A stretch of DNA of 51,135 bases from Chloroflexota bacterium (GCA_026707665.1 JAPOWK010000136.1:1-51135), one strand, 5' to 3'; positions 8,188 through 17,042 are shown, numbered from the stretch's first letter. The notes: a model not told the origin generated them from the sequence alone. Numbers and translations are program-made.

Positions 8188-9504
8188 ATGCCCAAGATCA
8201 CCTTCATCGGCGCCGGCAGCTTCGGATTCACCCGCAAGCTGGTCAAAGACATTCTGACCTTCCCCCTGCTCGAAGGCAGCGAGATCGCGCTGATGGACAT
8301 TGATGCCGAGCGTCTCGATTTCGCCCAGCGCGCTGTAGCCCGCATCGTCGAAGCCGGCGAGTATCCTGCGACTGTTAGCGCCACGATGGACCGCGTCGAA
8401 GCGCTGCGCGGCGCCGATTACGTGGTCGTCACCATTCTGGTGGGCGCGACCGAGGTCTGGCGGCACGATATCGAAATCCCGATGAAGTACGGCGTCGACA
8501 TGAACGTCGGCGATACGCGCGGCGTCTCCGGCATCTTCCGCTCGCTACGCACGATTCCGGTTCTGGTCGATATCGCCCGCGACATGGAGCGCTACTGCCC
8601 GAACGCGCTGATGCTCAACTACACCAATCCAATGGCGATGCTCTGCCGGGCGATGGATATCGAAACCGACATCCAGGTCACCGGCTTGTGCCACAGCGTG
8701 CAGGGCACCTCAAAGATGCTGGCGCAGTGGATCGGCGCGCCCTACGATGAAATCAACTATACCTGTGCCGGCATCAATCACACCGCCTGGTTCATCGACT
8801 ACAGCTGGAATGGCGAAGACGCCTACCCGCTGATTCAGCGCGCCATCACCGAAAACGAAGACATCTATAATACCGAGCAAGTGCGAAACGAGATGTACCT
8901 GGCGCTGGATTATTACGTGACCGAATCAAGCGGGCACAATTCGGAATACAACTGGTGGTTCCGCAAGCGGCCCGACTTAATCGAGAAATACGCCACGCAC
9001 GGCACCAATTGGAACCCGGGCGAGCACGCCTACATCCTTAAGGAATACCGCCGGCGCGAAAACGACTGGCGTGATGACATCCACGCCTGGTTCGAGCAGG
9101 ACGAGCTTGACCTGGAGCGCGGGCATGAATACGCCGCCTATATCATCAACGCGATGGAAGGCGGCGCGCCCTTCAAGTTCAACGGCAATGTGCCGAACGC
9201 GGGCTTGGTCGACAACTTGCCGGCCAGCGCCTGCGTCGAGGTGCCGGTTTGGGCATCGCGCGATGGGCTGGAAGCGGTCGCGGTCGGACCTCTGCCCCAA
9301 TCGGTGGCGCCGCTGACCAACCTCTACTCGCAGATTGAAGAGATGGCGGTGGAAGGCATCCTCAAGGGCGACAAGCGGCTGATTTATCAAGCAGTCGCAT
9401 ACTCGCCGCTCTCAGCCGCGGTCTGCTCGCTGCGAGAAATTCAGTCGATGGTGGATGAGTTGTTCGCCGTGAACGAGGTTTATCTGCAGCCGGCCTTAGC
9501 ATAG
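8188..9504 (+). CDS. Glycoside hydrolase family 4 (alpha-galactosidase/galacturonidase type)
   Basis: A 438-residue NAD- and metal-dependent glycosidase. A GH4 enzyme cleaves by oxidation-elimination rather than direct hydrolysis. Visible family marks: the N-terminal dinucleotide loop ([13 protein letters not shown]), [19 protein letters not shown] (residues 144-150), the metal-binding GLCHS (C168, H169) and GINH (N197, H198). Not resembling the 6-phospho-glycosidase subgroup, it looks closest to the MelA/LplD-like branch; substrate cannot be decided here. An enolase-superfamily acid-sugar enzyme and a sulfatase lie downstream, consistent with glycan breakdown. The last 29 codons are duplicated as a relic at 10061-10147. 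Confidence 0.85.
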   Translation: MPKITFIGAGSFGFTRKLVKDILTFPLLEGSEIALMDIDAERLDFAQRAVARIVEAGEYPATVSATMDRVEALRGADYVVVTILVGATEVWRHDIEIPMKYGVDMNVGDTRGVSGIFRSLRTIPVLVDIARDMERYCPNALMLNYTNPMAMLCRAMDIETDIQVTGLCHSVQGTSKMLAQWIGAPYDEINYTCAGINHTAWFIDYSWNGEDAYPLIQRAITENEDIYNTEQVRNEMYLALDYYVTESSGHNSEYNWWFRKRPDLIEKYATHGTNWNPGEHAYILKEYRRRENDWRDDIHAWFEQDELDLERGHEYAAYIINAMEGGAPFKFNGNVPNAGLVDNLPASACVEVPVWASRDGLEAVAVGPLPQSVAPLTNLYSQIEEMAVEGILKGDKRLIYQAVAYSPLSAAVCSLREIQSMVDELFAVNEVYLQPALA

Positions 9505-9510
9505 GGCAGT

Positions 9511-10056
9511 ATGGCGCATAAACGGTTGGATCGGCTGCGAGATGCGATTGTCTACATGCCGCATCCGCGCTTCAATATTCTTCTACGCATGACCCTGTAC
9601 GGTATCGCCGTAAGCCCATTGGCTGGCGTCCTGTATGGTTTCACAATCGCTATGCCCCCGCTCATCGCGGGGCTTGGCAATTACAATTATGTCGCAATCA
9701 TATTCTTTGTCGTCGTTTACGGCGCTATCCTTGGATTTGCATATGGCTTACTTGCGTCGCCAGTCATTGGGTTTGTTCAGGCAGTTACTGCAACGGTCTT
9801 TTTCCGGGACGAGCAGCGGCCGCGCCTGCTTATGTTCTCTTTCTGCACGATAAGCGCCTGCATGGTTTATCTAATATCACCTTATCAAGTTGTGCTGTAC
9901 TCCCTAACTTTGATCCTTCATGAAAGGGAGTACACTGTACCGGCTGAATATTATGTTATTGTTGTATATATGATTGCATTGTGCTTGAGTCTGCTCGTGG
10001 CGTGGCAGTACCTTCGCGAGGTATCGCCGAGGAATCGGAAGGAGAAGCCATCATAA
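9511..10056 (+). CDS. Four-helix membrane protein, module alpha
   Basis: A 181-residue integral membrane protein of unknown function beginning seven bases after the GH4 stop. Predicted helices lie at about residues 24-50, 56-85, 104-125 and 143-165. The C-terminus reads WQYLREVSPRNRKEKPS. The same stretch, NxLLRxTxY ... YLREVSP, recurs inside the large membrane protein at 10902-12362 (residues ~180-335), so this is a stand-alone copy of one of its modules. Right after its stop comes a relic of the GH4 3' end, so the gene is bracketed by an imperfect 87-base direct repeat. The base composition is more AT-rich than the GH4 gene, suggesting acquisition. Confidence 0.65.
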   Translation: MAHKRLDRLRDAIVYMPHPRFNILLRMTLYGIAVSPLAGVLYGFTIAMPPLIAGLGNYNYVAIIFFVVVYGAILGFAYGLLASPVIGFVQAVTATVFFRDEQRPRLLMFSFCTISACMVYLISPYQVVLYSLTLILHEREYTVPAEYYVIVVYMIALCLSLLVAWQYLREVSPRNRKEKPS

Positions 10057-10060
10057 TTTG

Positions 10061-10147
10061 GCGGTCAGCTCGCTGCGAGAGATCCAGTCGATAGCGAACG
10101 AGTTGTTCGCCGTGAACGAGGCATTTCTGCAGCCGGCTTTTGCCTAA
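10061..10147 (+). pseudogene. Relic of a GH4 gene 3' end (29 codons including stop)
   Basis: Translated in frame this reads AVSSLREIQSIANELFAVNE, then AFLQPAFA and stop. The intact GH4 C-terminus at 9418-9504 reads [20 protein letters not shown], then VYLQPALA and stop (21 of 28 residues identical). It begins four bases after the alpha-module stop and has no start or upstream coding sequence of its own. It is either a remnant of a second GH4 copy or a duplication generated when the intervening membrane gene was inserted. Confidence 0.85.
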
Positions 10148-10194
10148 ACACACCGCGAGCGTGTACAATGTGGGCGAACAGAAAGGCAAGCGCT

Positions 10195-10716
10195 ATGTGG
10201 CGAGCAGTTCCCCTGGCAAAGATTGTTCTTCGAATGGCCACTTTTGGCGCGCTTTTGGGCGCGTCGCTCGGCTTAGTAACCCTAATCGCATTTGCGTCTA
10301 CGGTACCGGCGCCGAAATCGCATTATCAACTGCAGATCATTTTGAGCGGCGTGAAGGACGGCGTTGCGCTAGCTGGCTTGGCCGGCATCGCCATGGCGCT
10401 TTACGCGGGTATCATCCATCGTACCGTCCACAAGCCGGCGCATTTTCGCTTTGCGATGCTCATTGTTGCGACCATTGTTTCATTCGCTGTTGTGCAGCAC
10501 CCATTCCATATCGTGACATTGAGCGAGTTCGGGATCCCGCTGGCTGAATGGGTGCTTTGGGCGTTTCGAGAGGCAGACCCGGTCTTGATTCCGCTGTTCA
10601 TCGCCACCATCGCCAAACACATCGCAATCGGCTTGATGAGCCTCTATACGACGAGCCGCTACATTCGCGACGCCTCGTCGAGTTTCTCGAAGTCGCGCGC
10701 GCCGACGCTGGCTTAA
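10195..10716 (+). CDS. Four-helix membrane protein, module beta
   Basis: A 173-residue integral membrane protein, function unknown. The start is ATG 10195 (MWRAVPLAKI), since AAAGG lies at 10183-10187 and the paralogue at 12467 starts with the same MWRAIPLAKI after the same GAAAGGCAA. Helices are at about residues 11-35, 52-74, 84-102 and 130-151. Motifs shared with the paralogue: GVALA...YAG, [KR]xAHFR...LIVA..VSF, TIAK..AIGL and a YxR[DE]AS tail. It is also similar to the C-terminal module of the 486-residue protein downstream. Followed by a relic of the C39-like gene's 3' end. Confidence 0.65.
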   Translation: MWRAVPLAKIVLRMATFGALLGASLGLVTLIAFASTVPAPKSHYQLQIILSGVKDGVALAGLAGIAMALYAGIIHRTVHKPAHFRFAMLIVATIVSFAVVQHPFHIVTLSEFGIPLAEWVLWAFREADPVLIPLFIATIAKHIAIGLMSLYTTSRYIRDASSSFSKSRAPTLA

Positions 10717-10745
10717 GTCCGATGTTTGACTAGAGGCCGGCAAAA

Positions 10746-10797
10746 TCAACCACTCTCCGCTAGCAGACGTTCCTTCGCCTCGCGCGACCCGACTTCC
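10746..10797 (-). pseudogene. Relic 1 of the C39/TPR gene 3' end
   Basis: On the minus strand this reads VGSREAKERLLAESG and stop, against NFSPAREAKERLLTESS and stop at the end of the intact gene (13002). Only the terminal ~17 codons are preserved; upstream sequence does not align by eye. It separates the beta-module gene from the large membrane gene. Confidence 0.75.
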
Positions 10798-10901
10798 GTG
10801 GTCAACGATAAACTAAGGCAGTCAAGCCAGGACCACAACCGGACGAGGCAAATGTGGGGTCTGAATTTGCCGATGGACAGAGACGTCAACGAGATCGCAA
10901 C

Positions 10902-12362
10902 ATGAAGTGGCACCAAAGACCTGCCACCAATCTGATACTGCGAACAACAAAGTATACGATGCTGTGTCTGACTCTGTACCTGTTCGTGCATGAAATGGCG
11001 TTTTTCGTCTCCCACGAAGCCGCTTTCTCGTATGAGAACACCGTCGGCGACTATCTGCGAGAATCCATAAAAGTGCTGATCGCGACCGCGATTTTCGTCA
11101 CTATGATAGGTGGGCCCCTTGGCTTGGTATTAGGATCAGTTGCTGCTGGGGCTTTGGCGCCGGGTTTTCGCGGACCCACCTCAGTGCGCTTGGTATTGGG
11201 ATTCATTGCATCCCTGGCCTTAATTCCCGTGATTCATCACTTTCCAGGATTCATTCTAGCGCTCGACGGAGACAAAGCGCGGCTCATTGGTCTACTGGCT
11301 ATTATTCCAATGGCTTTAGCCCTGCGTTGGAGTCAAATAATGGCGGGCATGTACATCAGCGAAAAAGCGCAAGACGCAACCAGCGAGCAGACGATGCATC
11401 AGCATAACCTGATGGTATTGCGTACGTCCGCGTATAGTGTCGCTGTCGGTGTTCCTTTGATGACGACTTATGTCTGGCTCTATGTCACCGTAGCCAGAAC
11501 CTGGATCTACAACGACCCTTTCATTCTCCTGCTGATCTGCCTGATTTTGGGCAGTATTGGCTTTGCCTTTCTTGGTGGAATTGTTGGCGCATTCTTGGTG
11601 ATCGTTTCCAATTACGCATACGAAAGAATACAAGACGGCGCCCGATTCCGGATCTTGGTCAGCCTTGTTCCGCTGCTTGTCATTGCCTTGCTGTTGTTGC
11701 CGACGCCGCCGGGAACTTTGGAACGGTTCTGGTGGAAGCTGCAATTCGGCAACAGTCTCGCCAAGCTGGACGCCGCCGGCTGGCTCTTGGCAGCAGCGAC
11801 TGCCGTGGGCATTTGCCAAATCGTCGCCGCGAAATACCTGAGGGAAGTTTCTCCACCAAAGAACGACGGACCGACCTTGATGTGGCGCCCTATACCTTTG
11901 ATGACAGCAGTTGCAGCTATCGTCGTCTGTGGCCTTGTCATTTCCATCGTTGATTTTGCGCTTTACCTTGCTCTGGTCGAACCGGCGCCAGATTCGCGGC
12001 TGTCGGATTTCGAGAACTTGATGCGCGCTGGGCGAGATGGCGTGTCTGTGGGTTTAATCTATGGTTCGGTTATCGCCTTAACCATCATGCTGCGATTCAG
12101 TGAAATCCGCCGAATAAGAGTCTTTCGCCTAACTATAGTTTGCGTTACGTTTATCGTCGCGCTCTTGATTTGGGGACGCTCAATACAGCATGCGTTCTCA
12201 CAGTTGGCACAAGAGCCGGGCCAGGTTTGGGCCGGTCATCTACTCGCCAAAGTAAGCCTTCTTGTTGTCACAAGCATCGTGATGGCCGATATCTATCGAC
12301 GGGCTGTGCCAGCGCCCGTCCCTAAACATTCCGCATCCGAAGATAAACTTAAGTTCGATTGA
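10902..12362 (+). CDS. Large membrane protein, three-module fusion (alpha-alpha-beta)
   Basis: A 486-residue integral membrane protein with roughly a dozen hydrophobic segments. The preferred start is ATG 10902 (MKWHQRPATNLILRTTKY). An upstream in-frame ATG at 10854 would add 16 hydrophilic residues that have no match in the paralogues. Its middle (about residues 170-325: LMVLRTSAYSVAVGVPL ... AAKYLREVSPP) aligns with the stand-alone alpha gene. Its end (from MWRPIPLMTAVAA) aligns with the beta genes, including the FRL-I-V..V-F core. The first ~160 residues look like a further, more divergent alpha copy. No transporter or enzyme signature is recognised. Flanked on both sides by relics of the C39-like gene end. 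Confidence 0.65.
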   Translation: MKWHQRPATNLILRTTKYTMLCLTLYLFVHEMAFFVSHEAAFSYENTVGDYLRESIKVLIATAIFVTMIGGPLGLVLGSVAAGALAPGFRGPTSVRLVLGFIASLALIPVIHHFPGFILALDGDKARLIGLLAIIPMALALRWSQIMAGMYISEKAQDATSEQTMHQHNLMVLRTSAYSVAVGVPLMTTYVWLYVTVARTWIYNDPFILLLICLILGSIGFAFLGGIVGAFLVIVSNYAYERIQDGARFRILVSLVPLLVIALLLLPTPPGTLERFWWKLQFGNSLAKLDAAGWLLAAATAVGICQIVAAKYLREVSPPKNDGPTLMWRPIPLMTAVAAIVVCGLVISIVDFALYLALVEPAPDSRLSDFENLMRAGRDGVSVGLIYGSVIALTIMLRFSEIRRIRVFRLTIVCVTFIVALLIWGRSIQHAFSQLAQEPGQVWAGHLLAKVSLLVVTSIVMADIYRRAVPAPVPKHSASEDKLKFD

Positions 12363-12389
12363 CACCGGCGCCAGCCATCATTCAGCGAC

Positions 12390-12446
12390 TCAACTCGTCT
12401 CCGCTAGCAAACGTTCCTTCGCCTCGCGCGCCGGGCTAATTTGGGG
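12390..12446 (-). pseudogene. Relic 2 of the C39/TPR gene 3' end
   Basis: On the minus strand: ISPAREAKERLLAETS and stop. The intact gene ends NFSPAREAKERLLTESS and stop. The nucleotide match to 13002-13058 is close over ~57 bases (shared core TCCTTCGCCTCGCGCG). Relics 1 and 2 share the LLAE variant, so both probably derive from one related copy rather than directly from the intact gene. Confidence 0.8.
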
Positions 12447-12466
12447 GAACAGAAAGGCAAATCAGG

Positions 12467-13051
12467 ATGTGGCGAGCGATTCCCCTAGCCAAAATCTTCT
12501 TGGGGATGATCATTGTATGTACCGCTTTTAGCGTGCTGTTGAGCCTGCTAATGGTATTCACAATTGAGTCGGAGAAAACTGAGCCGACTCCGACTATATT
12601 CATTGAGCAATTTCTTGAAAGAGAGATCAGCCATGGTGTTCAGACTGGCGTTCTGACCGGCGTCGCGCTGGCGTTTTACGCCGGTGTAGACCGTTGGACG
12701 ATTCGCAAGCTGGCGCACTTCAGGATTAGCCTCCTCATAGTCGCCGCTATGGTGTCATTTCTATATGTGGGGGGAAGTTTCCATATTACACACTTGGCGC
12801 CCGACGGAAGCTCTCTCTTTAAACTGATTGTGATGACGATAAAGCATCCGGTGTTGATTACGCAGCCATATACCATTCTGATGCTATTCGGCACCATTGC
12901 GAAATACGCGGCAATAGGCTTGACGGTACTTTTCGTAGCGGGCGGATACTGGCGCGAAGCCTCGGCACATTTGCAGATGTCTGTTGGAGACGCGTCCGCC
13001 CTTAACTCGACTCCGTCAGCAGACGCTCCTTCGCCTCGCGCGCCGGGCTGA
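12467..13051 (+). CDS. Four-helix membrane protein, module beta paralogue
   Basis: A 194-residue paralogue of the 10195 gene: same start context (GAAAGGCAAATCAGG before ATG) and same MWRA[VI]PLAKI N-terminus. It carries GVALAFYAG, RKLAHFRISLLIVAAMVSF and FGTIAKYAAIGL, and ends in WREASAHLQ. Four hydrophobic helices. The last ~17 residues (STPSADAPSPRAPG) are the antisense translation of the C39/TPR gene end, with which it overlaps tail-to-tail by 50 bases (13002-13051). So the native stop appears lost and replaced by read-through into the neighbour. Function unknown. Confidence 0.65.
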   Translation: MWRAIPLAKIFLGMIIVCTAFSVLLSLLMVFTIESEKTEPTPTIFIEQFLEREISHGVQTGVLTGVALAFYAGVDRWTIRKLAHFRISLLIVAAMVSFLYVGGSFHITHLAPDGSSLFKLIVMTIKHPVLITQPYTILMLFGTIAKYAAIGLTVLFVAGGYWREASAHLQMSVGDASALNSTPSADAPSPRAPG

Positions 13052-14048
13052 AATTGGGGTTGAAGGTCAGGGCGATGTCGTAATTCTGCAGCGCCTTGCT
13101 CACTTCGCCGCGTCCTTCCCTAGCCATCCCCAGGTAGTAGTAGGTCTCTTCGACGTATTGACCGCCGCCGTCGTTCTGATTCTGTCGCGCGATGCGGATC
13201 ATGTCATCGTAGCGCTCGGTGTGGTAGTAGGCTTCCCATGTGCCAAATTGATACCAGAACATACGCCAGGGCAAGCCCAATGAGATCGCCTTGTCATAAG
13301 CCTGCGCTGCCGCCTCGTACATGCCGAGCTCGACGAAGCTGCTGCCCATATTGAACCAGGCGTGGGCGTCTTCCTGATCGGCGATGGCTTCGGCGCGCGC
13401 CAGCTCCAGCGCGTTGATCTGATTTTGCCACTCATCGGCGTCATCCCCCAGCAGCGCCATCAACTCAGATTCGCGATTGACGGTGTATAGCACGATGTAC
13501 TTGTAGTTGAAATGCTGCCAGTATTCCTTGATTTCCTCGTAGCTGTAACGGGTGTTGGGTCCCTTGAAGCTGTCCATGGTGTCAAATTCGCTCAGCGCCT
13601 CGTCATAGCCGGCCAGCAGCAGATAATGCCCCATCCAGGTATAGTCGGGCGGCTCGTAGCCTTTCTCGATGACAACCGGGAAACCGTTGACCATCAGCGT
13701 TTGCAGCAATTCGAGCGTGCCACCATCGCGCACCAGGGCATAGACCGGCAGTTCCGGGATCTGTGTGTTGACGAAGGCCGCCATCTGCCAGGCGCTGACA
13801 TTCTTGTCTTCATAATTCGGCTTCAGCCAATTGGCGGCGCGGTACTGATCGTCGGTGTAGCCGAAATGCACCAGGGCATTGGTGAGCGTGGCCGGACCGC
13901 AGTTGTTCCAGCCCTGGTATTCCCGGCCCAGATTTTGCATGCGGTAGATTTCAGGCAAGCCCCCACGCCCTTCGTTGGTTTGCGCCAGCGCGCCCGAGCC
14001 GGCGGCGCCGATAATCAGGAGCAGAATCAATAAGCGCTGCTTCAGCAT
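13002..14048 (-). CDS. Secreted C39-like cysteine peptidase with TPR tail
   Basis: A 348-residue exported protein: leader peptide (about residues 1-22, ending ALA), then a papain-like C39_2-type domain. Catalytic candidates are C50 in GWNNCGPATLTNAL (with the preceding Q45 as oxyanion residue) and H141 in MGHYLLLAGYD, with an acidic partner in the following strand. After residue ~215 come tetratricopeptide-like helices (AHAWFNMGSSFVELGMYEAA; YYYLGMAREGRGEVSKAL), ending AREAKERLLTESS. C39-type domains often cleave double-glycine leaders, but the stand-alone secreted forms have no known substrate. Two relics of its 3' end lie at 10746 and 12390, and its own 3' end overlaps the convergent membrane gene. 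Confidence 0.75.
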   Translation of the reverse strand: MLKQRLLILLLIIGAAGSGALAQTNEGRGGLPEIYRMQNLGREYQGWNNCGPATLTNALVHFGYTDDQYRAANWLKPNYEDKNVSAWQMAAFVNTQIPELPVYALVRDGGTLELLQTLMVNGFPVVIEKGYEPPDYTWMGHYLLLAGYDEALSEFDTMDSFKGPNTRYSYEEIKEYWQHFNYKYIVLYTVNRESELMALLGDDADEWQNQINALELARAEAIADQEDAHAWFNMGSSFVELGMYEAAAQAYDKAISLGLPWRMFWYQFGTWEAYYHTERYDDMIRIARQNQNDGGGQYVEETYYYLGMAREGRGEVSKALQNYDIALTFNPNFSPAREAKERLLTESS

Positions 14049-14462
14049 ATCCGCTGCTTTCCTTGCGTTTCAGCCTTCAACCCGATTATACACAAATTGG
14101 GAAATACTAATCGTACGAGTGGTATACGATGTCGGCGACACCAACCCCATCCCCAACCGCCAGTGTCTACGCGGCGCGGCCCCCTCCCGAAGGTCTGTGT
14201 CTACGCGACCCGAAGCGTCGGCTGAGGACAGGACAAGTTTGACTCAATCATACTTGAGGGCGCCACGTTAGACTTCAAGTGCAACTCTCGCGGTGAAAGC
14301 TGTAGGGGCGACTCGGTGAGTCGCCCGAATTAGCACAAGCAAATCCAGAATTCGCGTCGATATTTTCTCGCTGAAAATCTGTCCTGTTCTCCCCGGCGCA
14401 TCAGGGAGGGGGAGAGGCGCACGAAATTGGAAGTCAGCGATCAGACTGCCAGCGAATCATCG
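14049..14462. other. Gene-free 414-base interval with two repeat types
   Basis: Upstream of the C39-like gene and downstream of the sulfatase (both minus strand). It holds two copies of GTGTCTACGCG (14163-14173 and 14197-14207) near a GTCGGCGACACC stretch, and one perfect TAGGGGCGA palindrome (14301-14326). No convincing coding sequence is seen. The GTGTCTACGCG units are the same as those nested in the palindromes at 36268, 45873 and 50069. Confidence 0.6.
14301..14326 (+). repeat. Dispersed palindrome, simple form
   Basis: TGTAG followed by a 9-bp inverted repeat GGGCGACTC / GAGTCGCCC around a GGT loop. Lies just beyond the 3' side of the sulfatase gene (minus strand), where it could form a transcript-end hairpin. 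Confidence 0.8.
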
Positions 14463-15818
14463 CTAGAGCCAGCCCTCTTCAATATCGACCTGGAGTTGAC
14501 CGCTTCCGGGGATCAGCGGCGCCGGTTCGATGACCGGTTCTGCTTCGTTCGCTTCGATCATGCGGCGAATCAAGCGCGAGCGCAGCACATCGCAGACCTC
14601 TCGATGAGTCTCTAAGCCCGCCCGGTTGTGCAACTCCTCGGGGTCGGCGAGCAGATCGTAGAGCTCGGATTCAACGTAGTGGTCGCTGGAAGCATCATCC
14701 CAGCCGTCCCCATTCGGCGCGGAAACAGCGTATTTCCAGCGCTTGCTGCGGATCGCCCGCCCTAGATGCGACTCGCTCATCTGGATGAAAACTTCATGCT
14801 GCCAATCTTCTGCCTCGCCGCGGATGAGAGGCAAAATCGAGCGCCCGCTCATCCGCTCGGGCACAGGAATGCCAGCGGCGTCGAGCAAGGTCGGCGGCAG
14901 GTCTATCAAGCTGACGAGCTGCGATATCCGCCCGCCTCCAGTGAAGGGACCGCCATAGAGCATGGTCGGCACGCGCACCGAAGCGTCATGGCAGGAGCGT
15001 TTGTACTCGGCGTTGCGCGTCTTGAAGTGGTTGCCATGATCGGAGGTGAAGAGGATGACTGTGTCCTCCAGCAGATCCAGGCTGATCAGGGCGTCGATCA
15101 GCCGACCGAGCGCCTCGTCCAGCCGCTTGATCATGCCCAGGTAGCCAGCCAGGTGCTGATGGCTAGAGCCGCCCAGCGCCGCCAGGTCCGGTGGCAGCCA
15201 GCGCCCGCGATAGCGCTCGGCGTAACCAACTGGCGCCGGATAATCATTGCGATGGTTCTGATGGTGCGGCTCAATGAATGAGGAGAAGAGGAAGAACGGT
15301 CTATCCTGATGATCGTTTATGTAACGGATCATGGCGTCGGTTTGGGCGTCTACGCGGTAGCCGGGCAGCTTTTGTGCTGCGCCATCGCTGTCATACATCA
15401 CCATGTCGTAGGCATCGGACGTGAATTCCAGAACATTGGAAGCCAGCCAATAATCGTAGCCGCCGCGCTGCGCCTTTGACACGGGTCCCGCGCCTTCATC
15501 CGACAGATGCCACTTGCCGATATAAGCGGTGTCGTAACCGGAGTCGCCGAAATAGTGAGCCAGAGTGCGGCTGTCAGACGGCAAAGGTACGTCATTGCGG
15601 AAGCAGCCGGTCTCGGTGGCATAGAGCCCGGTTTGCAGGCAGGCGCGCGCTGGACCGCAGACGGGTTGGCAGGTAATCGAAGTGTGTACATCCGTGCCGG
15701 CGCGGGCGAGGCGGTCGAAGTTGGGCGTCAGATCGAGCGGGTTGCCATGCACGCCGGTTGTATCCCAGCGTTGCTGGTCGGTAAAGAAGACGATTACATT
15801 CGGGCGCTTTTGAGCCAT
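14463..15818 (-). CDS. Type I sulfatase (formylglycine-dependent)
   Basis: A 451-residue arylsulfatase-superfamily enzyme removing sulfate esters. Start chosen at ATG 15818 (MAQKRPNVIVFFTDQQRWD), with GAGGAAAA upstream; a longer in-frame start exists at 16022 but adds sequence unlike the family. The metal-binding N-terminus NVIVFFTDQQ is present. The modification site is C54 in CGPARACLQTG (C-x-P-x-R), so activity would require a formylglycine-generating enzyme not in this window. IGKWHLSDEG and FTSDHGNH supply further metal/sulfate ligands. No signal peptide is visible, so it is probably cytoplasmic. Substrate unknown; sulfated sugars would suit the neighbouring glycan genes. Confidence 0.88.
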   Translation of the reverse strand: MAQKRPNVIVFFTDQQRWDTTGVHGNPLDLTPNFDRLARAGTDVHTSITCQPVCGPARACLQTGLYATETGCFRNDVPLPSDSRTLAHYFGDSGYDTAYIGKWHLSDEGAGPVSKAQRGGYDYWLASNVLEFTSDAYDMVMYDSDGAAQKLPGYRVDAQTDAMIRYINDHQDRPFFLFSSFIEPHHQNHRNDYPAPVGYAERYRGRWLPPDLAALGGSSHQHLAGYLGMIKRLDEALGRLIDALISLDLLEDTVILFTSDHGNHFKTRNAEYKRSCHDASVRVPTMLYGGPFTGGGRISQLVSLIDLPPTLLDAAGIPVPERMSGRSILPLIRGEAEDWQHEVFIQMSESHLGRAIRSKRWKYAVSAPNGDGWDDASSDHYVESELYDLLADPEELHNRAGLETHREVCDVLRSRLIRRMIEANEAEPVIEPAPLIPGSGQLQVDIEEGWL

Positions 15819-16043
15819 AGATGATTTTCCTCTCGGTTTGGTAAATCCAATTGTAATCGGATGTGGAGAGGGGGCGCAAAGGCATTTGTTCACCCCTGCC
15901 CTTCGGAAGTCTAGACCAGGCTCACACAGAATAACGAAGCCGATCTGATCCGCAGGTTGTAGCGGTCCTAACTGGTGGGGGTTCAAAGGCAGAAGCGACA
16001 TAGAGGGCACAGTAGAAGACAACGATTGCGCGCAAGCGCGCCG

Positions 16044-16072
16044 TTTAGAATCAGCGACAGATTCGGTATACT
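16044..16072 (+). promoter_or_regulatory. Candidate sigma-70-type promoter
   Basis: TTTAGA (16044-16049), a 17-base spacer, then TATACT (16067-16072), 40 bases before the ATG of the TIM-barrel gene at 16113. Spacing is ideal; the -35 matches the consensus at four of six positions. Confidence 0.5.
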
Positions 16073-16112
16073 CTCACCTGACTGCTAAACCGGCGAGCGC
16101 ACAGGGCTTTCG

Positions 16113-17042
16113 ATGAAAACAGTACGCAACTTCCTCCAAAGCAAGGGCTACCCGCCCAGCGACTTGCGCGACTTGCCGACATCGCAGAAGCGCTTCCCCG
16201 ATGGCGCGCAGTACCGAATCGAGATCCCCAGCACGGAGGGTCCGCGCGCTTTGGCGGCTGTGCTGGAAGCGGCACAGCGCTATGGCGTGACCATCCATCG
16301 CGTCTCGCAGGGCAGCGGCATCTGGATGCTGACCGATGACGAAATCCGTGAAATGTGCCGCCTGGGCGCGGAAGCCGGCATCGAAGTCAGCTTGTTTGTC
16401 GGTCCGCGAGCGGCTTGGAGCACGAGCGCGCAAGTGCGGTCTAGCGCGGGAGCGAACCTGGGCGCGCGCCTGCGGGGCATGGACGAAGTCGTCTACGCCA
16501 CCGAAGACATCATCCGCGGCTGCGAGCTGGGCTTGCGCTCGGTACTCGTTGCCGATGAAGGGCAGCTTTGGCTGGTCAATGAGATGAAGAAGGCGGGCGA
16601 GTTGCCGGCCGATCTGGTAGTCAAGATCTCGGTACAGATGGGCGCCGCTAATCCGATCTCGATCAAACTGCTGGAAGACCTGGGCGCGGGCACCTATAAC
16701 ACACCGACCGATATGACGCTGCCCCAGATGGCGGCGATCCGCGCGGCAATCGATATCCCGCTGGATGTCTATGTCGAGGCGCCGGACGATTTCGGCGGCT
16801 TCGTGCGCCACTATGAAGTGCCGGAGTTGATTCGGGTGGCGGCGCCGGTCTACGTCAAGCTGGGCTTGCGCAACGCGGCCAACATCTATCCCAGTGGGGT
16901 GCACATAGAAGAGCTGGCGGTCAAGCAATCGCAGGAGCGCGTGCATCGGACGGCGCTGGTGATGAACATCATCAAGCGCTACGCCGGCGATGCGGTAATG
17001 GGCGAACTCGGCGCGGGCGATTTGGGGATACCGGTGGTGTAA
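16113..17042 (+). CDS. Probable TIM-barrel protein (U32-peptidase-like)
   Basis: A 309-residue soluble protein with alternating strand/helix units: YRIEIPSTEGP, VTIHRVSQGSGIWMLTDDEI, IEVSLFVGPRAAWSTS, SVLVADEGQLWLVNEM, LVVKISVQMGAANPIS, AGTYNTPTDMTLPQMAAIRAA and LDVYVEAPDDFGGFVRHY. This is the rhythm of a (beta/alpha)8 barrel. Such proteins are commonly labelled U32 peptidase-like, but the U32 signature with its cysteines is absent, so catalysis as a protease is doubtful. Polar residues at strand ends (E, D, N, K) suggest a small-molecule enzyme. A candidate promoter precedes it. It is followed by unrelated genes, so context gives no substrate. Confidence 0.4.
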   Translation: MKTVRNFLQSKGYPPSDLRDLPTSQKRFPDGAQYRIEIPSTEGPRALAAVLEAAQRYGVTIHRVSQGSGIWMLTDDEIREMCRLGAEAGIEVSLFVGPRAAWSTSAQVRSSAGANLGARLRGMDEVVYATEDIIRGCELGLRSVLVADEGQLWLVNEMKKAGELPADLVVKISVQMGAANPISIKLLEDLGAGTYNTPTDMTLPQMAAIRAAIDIPLDVYVEAPDDFGGFVRHYEVPELIRVAAPVYVKLGLRNAANIYPSGVHIEELAVKQSQERVHRTALVMNIIKRYAGDAVMGELGAGDLGIPVV

